Shown here: piece by piece, positions 27,558 through 34,414 of the stretch | Numbering within the stretch: position 1 is the first letter of the stretch | Layout: every line of letters starts with the position of its first letter | NCBI GenBank assembly: GCA_021789435.1 | Contig: JAJYJO010000008.1 | Location: 1 to 49,446, forward strand | DNA: 49,446 bases | From: Chloroflexota bacterium | GTDB taxonomy: Bacteria; Chloroflexota; Limnocylindria; Limnocylindrales; CSP1-4 | Direction of reading: 5' to 3' | Position numbers and translations under genes: made by a program | The notes under the pieces: generated by a model | Told to the model about the DNA's origin: nothing | What the model saw: only the letters and a program-made list of their open reading frames with translations | Databases searched by the model: none

Positions 27558-29638
27558 CCGCTCCCGGCACGAGGCGCGTCGGCCGCAACGAGCCCTGTCA
27601 CTGCGGGTCGGGGAAGAAGTACAAGCAGTGCCACTACGACGAGGACCGCGCCGCGGAGGCGACATCGCGCGAGGCCGAGCGGGCGACCGCGGCGGCTGAC
27701 GACCACGAACACCCGAGACACCGCTGCGACTTCTACCGCCCCAGCACCCACAAGACCCCCGCCGTCAACCGTCCCGACTTCCTCGTCGCGGTGCGTAACC
27801 TCGCATCGACGGGCGAGGACGCCTGGCTCCACCTCGAGGAGCCGATCGATCTCGGGCGCGACCAGGCCAGCGTCGACGCGGCCATCGCGTATCTGCGCGC
27901 GCGTCGCATCGAGCCTGACTTCCGGCGGGACCCCCCGCCCACCATCGTGGCGGCGACCCAGGAGCTCCTGGACCGCCTTCTGGGGCGGGGCGTGTGTCGT
28001 GTCGATCCGAGCGGTGCCAGGCTGCGCCGCTACGGCCAGACGGACATCGAGCCCGTGGCGGACGGGAGCGGGTACGTCGCGTACGTCAGCGGCCGTGGCA
28101 GCCTACGTGGGGTCGTGCAGGTGCTGATCGACGCGGTCGAGGCCGACGGCCAGGCGCTCGGCATCGGCGAAGGCCTGCTCGCGCTCGTGTGGCCCGCGGC
28201 GCGCGTAGCCCGCGAGCTGGTGGTGAATCGGCTCGCCCTTCCCAACGCTCTTGCAGAGCACTACCGGGAGCTCGTGGACGCCCTCATCGAGCAGCTCTCG
28301 CAGCGCGTCGACGACGTCGACCGCCGGGCCTTGGGGCCGGACGCCGCCCGCGCGCAGGCCGTCCTCCCTTACCTCGTCGGCCTGCGGGAGGCACGCCGCG
28401 ACCCGCGACCGCAGCTCGAGGGAATGGGGCTTGACGGCGCGGCCCTAGAGTCGCTCGCAGTCCAGCTCGAGAACGCGGCCGACAGCCCTGCCTGGCTGCT
28501 CCGGCTCGCCGACCTTGCAGGCGACGAGTGGGATGCGCCCGACAGGTTCCGCGCGTGGGTGGAGCAGGCGCGCTCGATTGACGAGATCGCAGCCGTGCTC
28601 GACACGCTCGAGCCGCCTCACGCCGACACGGTCGCAGAGGGGCTCCAGGTCGTCGCGTCAGCACCCGAGCGGTCCCAGACGCCAACCGACACGCCGCCCC
28701 TGACTCCCTCGCCCGGCCCGCCCGAGGTGCATCCCTCGGCGAGCGTCGAGGCGCCCCGCGCGCCTGAAGGACTGTTCGGCCCAGTGGAGCGGCTCCTCGC
28801 CGACCACGCGGCGCGCCGCGAGGAGATCTCAGGCCGCCTCGCGGCGATCCTCGACCGTCGGGAGGGACTGGCGCGGGACCGGAGCGAGCTCGAGGCGCGC
28901 ATCCGGGACCTCGAGCCCGACGAGGCAAAGGCCGCCGAGGAGCTCGGCGACACGACCGACGAGCTCGAGGCGCTCGCCGAAGCGGAGGCGGAGGCGCGCC
29001 ACCGCGCTATCCTCGACGTGCTGCGCTACGGGCGAGCGAGCCTTAACGAGTCTGCCGTGGCCTGGGTGGCCGCGGTTGGCTCCCTCGGCGGACGCGACCA
29101 GGCCTCGCTCGCACAGGCCGAGCGGACCGTGCGCGACTACGAGGAGATGGAGCGCCGCGGCCTCATCGGGGAGCTCCCCGACGCCGTGCGCGAGCGGCTG
29201 CGCACCGACGCCGAGGCCGCCCGCGCATCCCTGCACGAGATGCTCGGAGGCCGCGATCCGGTCCGAGTGCCGGTCGTGGTGGCGGCGATCGCCGACCCCG
29301 CCCTCACCCTCGAGGTCGCCCTTCCGTTCGCGGGTCGCGACGAGCTCGAGCCGGGCGCGCTCCAGACTGCGCTCGCAGCGGGAATCTGCGACGCGCTCAC
29401 CGAGACCGTGCGCTCGATCGGGGAGACCCCGCTCGAGCGCGTCGAGCACCAGACCAGCCGATCGGGGATCTCCATCCTGCGGCTCCGGTTCGCCGGGCCG
29501 CCGCCGGTCACCGCCGACGACTGCGCCCAGTTCTGCGCCACGGTCCTGTCCGATCTCGGGCGCAAGCACGGGTCGCTGCGTGAGGCCGGGGTGTCGATCG
29601 AGGCGCGGGTCGAGCCCGATCTCGAGGGCGAGGGCTGA
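27554..29638 (+). CDS. SEC-C motif / coiled-coil protein
   Basis: The 694-residue protein opens with a SEC-C zinc motif, RNEPCHCGSGKKYKQCH (C15, C17, C26, H27), a module often appended to proteins acting at ribosomes, SecA or nucleic acids. A helical region follows (about 60-370), then a proline/threonine-rich linker (about 375-405) and a strong charged coiled coil (about 410-490). The C-terminal 150 residues are mixed alpha/beta (VRVPVVVAAIADPALTLEVA, SGISILRLRFAGPPPVTADD). I do not recognise the whole protein. It overlaps the ATPase gene by four bases (ATGA) and is likely its partner, perhaps the scaffold or sensor. Confidence 0.75.
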   Translation: MTAPGTRRVGRNEPCHCGSGKKYKQCHYDEDRAAEATSREAERATAAADDHEHPRHRCDFYRPSTHKTPAVNRPDFLVAVRNLASTGEDAWLHLEEPIDLGRDQASVDAAIAYLRARRIEPDFRRDPPPTIVAATQELLDRLLGRGVCRVDPSGARLRRYGQTDIEPVADGSGYVAYVSGRGSLRGVVQVLIDAVEADGQALGIGEGLLALVWPAARVARELVVNRLALPNALAEHYRELVDALIEQLSQRVDDVDRRALGPDAARAQAVLPYLVGLREARRDPRPQLEGMGLDGAALESLAVQLENAADSPAWLLRLADLAGDEWDAPDRFRAWVEQARSIDEIAAVLDTLEPPHADTVAEGLQVVASAPERSQTPTDTPPLTPSPGPPEVHPSASVEAPRAPEGLFGPVERLLADHAARREEISGRLAAILDRREGLARDRSELEARIRDLEPDEAKAAEELGDTTDELEALAEAEAEARHRAILDVLRYGRASLNESAVAWVAAVGSLGGRDQASLAQAERTVRDYEEMERRGLIGELPDAVRERLRTDAEAARASLHEMLGGRDPVRVPVVVAAIADPALTLEVALPFAGRDELEPGALQTALAAGICDALTETVRSIGETPLERVEHQTSRSGISILRLRFAGPPPVTADDCAQFCATVLSDLGRKHGSLREAGVSIEARVEPDLEGEG

Positions 29639-29639
29639 C

Positions 29640-30140
29640 ATGGCAGAGCTAACCCTGCGCGAGGCGGCTGCCCGCCTCAATCTCTCGCAGCTCGAGATCC
29701 TGTTGCAGTGCGCGCTCCGCGGAGTCCCTTGCGAGTCAGGGCGGGTCGACGAGGAGGTGCTCCCGCTCCTCGGCTCGATCCATGCGCCCGTCTCCGACCG
29801 CGAGGAGGATGAGCACGAGGCGACCCCCGGCGACGAGAGAGATGATGAGCGCCGCCTGCGCGTCGTGCGCCGCATCCTCGAGAGGCTGAGCGGGATGGGG
29901 AAGTACTGGCCCGCACGGACCGAGAAGCGTGCCACGGCGCGCGGCCTGGCGGGCCCGGAGGTCGGCCTCGCGCTCCGCGCTGTCGACGCGCTGCTCGACG
30001 CCGGGCTGCTGCGCGAGGAACACAGCGGCCACGAGCCGCGTGTCGGGCTCGATGGCGATCGCCGCCGCGAGATCGCCGACATCGTGGCCGGCCGGGCAAT
30101 CGAGGACGAGCAGCTCCGCACCTGGGTCGCTGAGGGCTGA
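29640..30140 (+). CDS. small HTH-like protein, last gene of the five-gene operon
   Basis: The 166-residue protein starts one base after the previous stop. The N-terminus (TLREAAARLNLSQLEILLQC) looks like an excisionase/MerR-type helix-turn-helix. After an acidic linker (DREEDEHEATPGDERDDE) a second winged-helix-like domain follows (RRILERLSGMGKYWPAR to LLDAGLLREE). It could be a regulator of the operon or a DNA-binding subunit of the complex. No family name can be given. Confidence 0.7.
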   Translation: MAELTLREAAARLNLSQLEILLQCALRGVPCESGRVDEEVLPLLGSIHAPVSDREEDEHEATPGDERDDERRLRVVRRILERLSGMGKYWPARTEKRATARGLAGPEVGLALRAVDALLDAGLLREEHSGHEPRVGLDGDRRREIADIVAGRAIEDEQLRTWVAEG

Positions 30141-30371
30141 TCGCGCCAGCGGGCGAGCCTTTGAGCAAACCTGCGAAGGCGTCGGTTCGAGCGACGGCCG
30201 GGCGGCGCGTGCCGCCATGGCCTGGAGCTCCGGGGCTTCGCAGGCGCGCCCGGGCCACGTCACCGTCGGTTAGCGCGATTTGTACGTGCCAGAACGACCG
30301 CGTTTCCGGACGCCTTGCTCGCGCCGAGTCGAGCGGCTTGAGGCGTCGCGGCTCGGCTACGATGAACGGGC
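30141..30371 (+). other. intergenic spacer with a possible leaderless promoter
   Basis: No gene is seen in this 231-base gap. Near its end TACGAT (30358-30363) lies eight bases before the ATG at 30372, which fits a -10 box for a leaderless transcript of the downstream broken gene. Confidence 0.35.
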
Positions 30372-31374
30372 ATGGACGTCGCCTACAATGTCCGGAGGGA
30401 GGCGAGCCTCCTGCCCGACCTCGCCCTCGCGCTCTTCCGCTTCAACCGAGACGAGACCGGTCTGCAAACGGAGAAGCCAGCTCACGACCTCGGTCACGCG
30501 ACGATAAGGTTCTCGCTGGCGCTCGACGACCTCGCCGCGGCCGCCGATGCGGCCTTCGTTGAGTCGAATGCGCGATTCGAGCCTGATCAGCCCCGCGGCG
30601 ACGGTCTGGCCCAGGAGCGGGCTCAGCTTGCGCTCGTGTCGGCGATCGCCGCTGGCGACTTCGCCCTCGACTCGTTTGCCTGGGCCGAGCTCGTGCGCCT
30701 CGGCGATCCCCCCAGCGCGGGAAGGACGGCTGGGTGCCCCTGCTCAGGCCGAAGCTCATGGAGAAGCTCGACGCCAATCCGTCGGATTCGATGACCGCGC
30801 CGGCCCGGTTCCTCGACGTTACGCTCGACGCGGCCGCGACGCCCTGGGCGCGCTGGAGCAGATATCCGGAACCGGGACGGGCGGCTACTTCAACCTCGAG
30901 TTGGCCACGCTCGACGACGTGCGCATCCGGCACGCACTCCGCTGCTCAACCGGATTACCCTCCCGCTCCCGTGCTCGTCCCCCTTCGGCGACACCAGCCC
31001 CCGGTGGGAGTACCGGATGAAGGTCGCGCACCTCGTCGATGCCTCGTCGATCCTCGACCGGACCGCCCGACAGAACCTCCGGACAGCCTACCGCTGGGGC
31101 GGTATTTCATCACCGTCTCTGGCGTCGATCGCCGGACGGTTTCGCGAGCTCGTCGAGGTCTACCTTGACCGCCGTCGGGCCTGAACGACAACGCCGGCGC
31201 CTTGACGGCGGCGTTGACCATCGTCTACGCCGCCATCACCTTGGCGACCCTCTTCGAGGCCGATCGGGGATCACCGTCGGGGAGGTCGCCCAGCTCGCAA
31301 CCTGGGAGGCCAGGCTCAGCTCCTGCTACTTGCTCGCCATCAAGCGCATGCCGGCCGAGCCGGGACAGCCGTAG
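30372..31374 (+). pseudogene. multiply frameshifted gene of unknown family
   Basis: Protein-like sequence runs through the whole stretch but changes frame at least four times. Frame one covers about 30372-30720 (MDVAYNVRREASLLPDLALA to AELVRLGDP); a second frame carries WVPLLRPKLMEKLDA near 30735-30840; a third GTGTGGYFNLELATLDDVR near 30870-30930; then LLNRITLPLPC to ELVEVYLDRRR ending with a TGA at 31182-31184; then LTIVYAAITLATLFEADRG and finally ITVGEVAQLATWEARL to a TAG at 31374. Joined, it would be roughly 330 residues. I do not recognise it. It may be a decayed gene or reflect indel errors in the assembly. Confidence 0.6.
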
Positions 31375-31376
31375 AG

Positions 31377-32402
31377 ATGGGGCTCGACGAAGCTCGGGCG
31401 CACGTCGCGAGCTGTCCGGAGCTCGCCCGGTTGGTGCCACCGGGCCGAGATTGGCTGGCCTTGCAGGACGCGCTCCCGCGGGCAGATCGCCACCCGCTGT
31501 ACGAGTGGCTCGAGCTGCCCGACGCGTACCCAGAGACGCTCGAGTCGGTGGCTGCACTCTGCGCCGCCCTCCGAGCGCCCATCCGAGGCGATATGAGGAC
31601 CCGCCGACGGCGGTTGATCGCTGGGGATGATGCGGACTACCACTCCGCCATGGACGAGCTCTACATGGCGGCGGCCCTCACCGAGTGCGGACTCACGGCC
31701 ACCCTCGGGAGCCCCGACATCAGGGTCGATGACGGCGACGCCTCGCTGTTCGTCGAGCTCTACTCAGCCCATAAGACGTGGGTGATGGGGCGCCTACAGG
31801 TGGCCCTCTCCGACGCTCTTGCGCAATACCCGGCTAAGGCGCAAATGGAAGCGCCCCACGACACCCTCCAGCTCACCACCGCGCAGCGGCGCCGGATCGT
31901 GGCGGCCGCGATCGAGGTCGCCGCATCCGGACCGGTCCAACCCGCGCCCGTTGATCTTGAAGGCATCGTTCCAGCCAGCGAGCTACGCCTCGCGATCGTT
32001 CCCGGACTTCCGTTCGTCAGTCTGATGGACTCGGCCGGCTTTCGGCACGGCGACCCGAGTTCGTTGATCCACGCCACGATCGAAGAGAAGCACGGGCAGC
32101 TCCGCGGCGCCCCAACTCCGCTCGTTCTGGCGATCGACCTGACCGGCTCGGACTACAGCTCCCACCTGTGGGCGCTCCGAGTCGCGTTCGAGGGAGCTCC
32201 GACGATCTCTGTTCCCACAGTCTCGGGCCTCGTCGGCGTGCTGGCTTATTGGCAGGGCCGCGGATCACTCCGTCCCTACATGCGGGTCTGGATTGTCAAC
32301 GACGCATGGACCGGCCCGCAGCCGACGCTCCTTGGCCATGTCATCGGTTGCCTGAGCAAGCCCCGAGAGGGTGCCGGAGCTGCACCAGCGGAGGGCGAAT
32401 AG
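31377..32402 (+). CDS. unrecognised protein, possible PD-(D/E)xK-like core
   Basis: This intact 341-residue frame starts two bases after the stop of the broken gene, so the two were probably one operon. The middle part, HSAMDELYMAAALTECG, then SPDIRVDDGD, then LFVELYSAHKT, has the order Glu helix, P-D strand, Glu strand that is seen in restriction-endonuclease-like folds, although the usual lysine of ExK is not in place. The last ~90 residues hold alternating hydrophobic strands (PLVLAIDLTGSD, VWIVNDAW). Its TAG stop lies inside the right-hand 10-bp repeat, so it sits exactly at the island edge. Nuclease function is only a guess. Confidence 0.65.
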   Translation: MGLDEARAHVASCPELARLVPPGRDWLALQDALPRADRHPLYEWLELPDAYPETLESVAALCAALRAPIRGDMRTRRRRLIAGDDADYHSAMDELYMAAALTECGLTATLGSPDIRVDDGDASLFVELYSAHKTWVMGRLQVALSDALAQYPAKAQMEAPHDTLQLTTAQRRRIVAAAIEVAASGPVQPAPVDLEGIVPASELRLAIVPGLPFVSLMDSAGFRHGDPSSLIHATIEEKHGQLRGAPTPLVLAIDLTGSDYSSHLWALRVAFEGAPTISVPTVSGLVGVLAYWQGRGSLRPYMRVWIVNDAWTGPQPTLLGHVIGCLSKPREGAGAAPAEGE

Positions 32403-32407
32403 CAAGG
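32398..32407 (+). repeat. 10-bp direct repeat at the right island edge
   Basis: This is the second perfect copy of AATAGCAAGG, contiguous with the 3' remnant of ssb and overlapping the stop codon of the last island gene. Confidence 0.65.
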
Positions 32408-32618
32408 GGCGTCTGGCCCCGCATGCGGTCGGCAAGTGGGATGCCCTTGACACTGGCATGCGCGCCACTGGAAGACCGAGGTGGTGGCAAGCTCCGTGGA
32501 GATGCTCTCGGGCCGGCGCAAGAAGGACTACGAGGCGGAGCACGCCTCATCGGAGCCGGCCTCCGAGGCGGCCGAGGCCGTCAAAGCCGCGGAGGAGCCG
32601 ATCCCGGTCGGCGACTGA
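32404..32618 (+). pseudogene. ssb: single-stranded DNA-binding protein, 3' fragment
   Basis: Right after the repeat the frame reads KGRLAPHAVGKWDALDTGMR and then, shifted by one base, HWKTEVVASSVEMLSGRRKK followed by an acidic/alanine tail that ends at 32618. HWKTEVVAxxVEMLSGR is the last strand of the SSB OB fold. The part between GRLA and WDALDTG is about 20 residues shorter than in normal SSBs, and the one-base shift breaks the frame near 32466. It has no start of its own. It is the other half of the gene begun at 18398. Confidence 0.85.
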
Positions 32619-33025
32619 TCCTTCCCGGGCGGCGCGGCCACGGCTCCCCCTCCCCGGCGCTGCCGCGCCGCCCTCCTTGCCGCTGCGTCAGCCACCCTCG
32701 CCGGCGGGGAGGAGGCACCGATCCCGGTGGCCGCCAGCGGGACCCGCGAATGGCGGACCGGGCCGCGCTGCGCGACCCGCTCGGACCGGCACCTCCGTGC
32801 AGCCCGCCACGGGGTTCGCGCTGGGCAACTGTCCGTGGCTCCAACTCTGGCGGGTGACCCTCACCCTTCGCCTGCCAGAGGCAGACCCGGAGGCAGGGGT
32901 CGGCCAGACCATCGATGTCTGGATCGGTCCGGACGGATCGCCTGGACAAGTCTCCTCCGCCCGCGATCGGGCCTTGAGCCCCCGGCAGATGACCCTCGCT
33001 GCTCCGGGGCCTCGGCTCCCTCGTG
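32619..33025. other. gap without a convincing gene
   Basis: This 407-base stretch lies between the ssb remnant and the convergent peptidoglycan-binding gene. One plus-strand frame around 32803-33000 contains protein-like text (ATGFALGNCPWLQLWRVTLT, then VGQTIDVWIGPDGSPG) that could be a remnant of a secreted protein, but it has no plausible start and runs into the next gene's antisense. I see no strong terminator. Confidence 0.35.
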
Positions 33026-34135
33026 TCAGCCGAAGACCCGTGCCAACAGAGGGGGTAACGCATCACCAGGCTGGTACGCGTGCCCTTCGCGGGTGCCCTC
33101 GACCTTGCGGATGGCGTGCATCAGCGCGTCGAGGTCCGATGCGTCCAGGTCGCGCACGCGGGTGGAGGCGTGGAGTCCCGTCGTGCCGATCACGGATCGC
33201 AGGTATGCGTCGGGATCGTCTCCGTAGGCCGACTTGTGGCCCGCCGGGGTGCCGACGTACTTCTCGAACACCTTGTCCAACGTCAGGTCGACGTAGAGGC
33301 TGCTGAGCAGCAGGCCATGGAGCGCCTCCCAGCCAGCCTCCATCGTGGGGAAGATCGCGAGCCCCGAGAGGGCCGCGACGTTGAGGGCGCCGCGGTAGGC
33401 CCCGTAGCTGTGCTCCTTGTACCCGGGCAGGATGTTGCCGGGGTTGTTGTAGCGCCAGTTCAGATCCCCGCCGACCTTGACCGATGCCTCGTCCCGGGCC
33501 CACGTGTCGCCGTAGTCGCCGGGCCTGGCGTTGACCGGTGCTGCACCACCCCAATCGCCGTGGGCTGCCCGGTTCGCCTGTCCCTGGGCGAGCGTCTCGC
33601 CGTAGTTGATCATCTCGGGCCCGAAGGCGCTGATGCTCTCCGGGGAGAGCAGATCGAGCGACGGGGGGCCGAGGAGGACGGTCCAGGTACGCGCGCCGAC
33701 CAGGCCGTCAGGCGGAAGCCCGAACCGCCACTGGAATCTGCGGACGGTCCGGTACGTCGCGTCGTCGTAGATCTCGCTTGGCGGTCCGCTGACCGGGTCC
33801 ATGCCGCCCTGCTCGACGAGCTTCTGCTTGAGGAGCACCACCTCGGCCCTCCGCTCGTGCAGGCGGAGCACCGGCAGGTCCTCCGGCCGCGCGGCCGAGA
33901 AGTCGACGCCTGCCGTGGTTGGCTGGTCCTGGGCACGCCCAGCCGTCGGCTCCCGCTGAAGGGCGGCTTCGCGCAGCCAGGCAGCGGCAGTTCGATTGCC
34001 TGCGGTCCGCTGAAGGCCAAGGAGGTAGCCCTCCGGCAGAGTCTCCATGCCGCCGCCCGGGCGATCTCGCGCCGGGGAGCTGGACGCACGTTCGTGAGGC
34101 ATAGGAACTCGCGCGGTTTCAGGCATGAGAACCAT
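33026..34135 (-). CDS. peptidoglycan-binding, lysozyme-like protein with eCIS-cargo-type N-terminus
   Basis: Three parts are visible in 369 residues. The N-terminus holds LLGLQRTAGNRTAAAWL (about residues 38-54) followed by LQREP; the LQRxAGNRxxxxxL motif is the hallmark of proteins encoded with extracellular contractile injection systems (near DUF4157 proteins). A peptidoglycan-binding type 1 domain spans about 92-156 (YDDATYRTVRRFQWRFGLPP, DGLVGARTWTVLLG). The C-terminal domain (about 215-369) has NWRYNNPGNI, AIFPTMEAGWEAL and LLLSSLYVDLTL, resembling phage muramidase-like virion proteins with the NNPGN motif. No signal peptide is seen. The start is uncertain (ATG 34135 or 34126). No eCIS structural genes lie in the window. 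Confidence 0.7.
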   Translation of the reverse strand: MVLMPETARVPMPHERASSSPARDRPGGGMETLPEGYLLGLQRTAGNRTAAAWLREAALQREPTAGRAQDQPTTAGVDFSAARPEDLPVLRLHERRAEVVLLKQKLVEQGGMDPVSGPPSEIYDDATYRTVRRFQWRFGLPPDGLVGARTWTVLLGPPSLDLLSPESISAFGPEMINYGETLAQGQANRAAHGDWGGAAPVNARPGDYGDTWARDEASVKVGGDLNWRYNNPGNILPGYKEHSYGAYRGALNVAALSGLAIFPTMEAGWEALHGLLLSSLYVDLTLDKVFEKYVGTPAGHKSAYGDDPDAYLRSVIGTTGLHASTRVRDLDASDLDALMHAIRKVEGTREGHAYQPGDALPPLLARVFG

Positions 34136-34414
34136 GGCTCGGTCGTCGGTCTGGGGGCAGAGGGTCCCGCGGTCAGTCTTGCACCGTCGAGCCCGGCGGG
34201 TCGGGCAGCATCCCGTTCCTCTTCGGGCAGCTGCGGCCCAATGGCAGCGCCTGCTCCCGCACCCTGGGCGACCGTCGATCTGATCGCCGGCGCAGCCGTG
34301 GTCCGCCCTTCGGCGTCTTCGTGTCCGCGCGATCCGCGCGATCTGTCCCGGTCCAGCCGGCCCGATTCCGGCGGCCCGTTCCAACCAGCGAAGTGGAGCT
34401 CACTTCGAGTCCTC
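34136..34414. other. spacer between the MFS exporter and the lysozyme-like gene
   Basis: No gene is recognisable here. A small palindrome near 34395-34415 (CGAAGTG, five bases, CACTTCG) lies just after the MFS stop codon and could be a weak terminator hairpin, but no T-run follows. Confidence 0.3.

Larger units (their letters stand above)
18549..32397. mobile_element. accessory (defence) island inserted in ssb
   Basis: About 13.8 kb lies between two halves of one ssb gene and is bounded by a 10-bp direct repeat. Its contents are accessory in character: an ApeA-like HEPN protein, an MmeI-like methyltransferase, a five-gene ATPase operon and broken genes. The ApeA region has visibly more A+T than the host genes (35/60 and 38/60 G+C in two hand-counted lines), while the five-gene operon is near host composition (43/60), so it is a mosaic. 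No integrase, transposase or terminal inverted repeat was found, so the mode of insertion is unknown. Confidence 0.75.

Noticed and set aside
18549-32397. Integrase or transposase that would explain the island
   Set aside because: No tyrosine or serine recombinase, DDE transposase or terminal inverted repeat was recognised in any frame.
32803-33060. Gene encoding a secreted protein with GNCPWLQLWRVTLT-like text
   Set aside because: No plausible start codon or complete domain and it runs into antisense of the next gene; at most a remnant.
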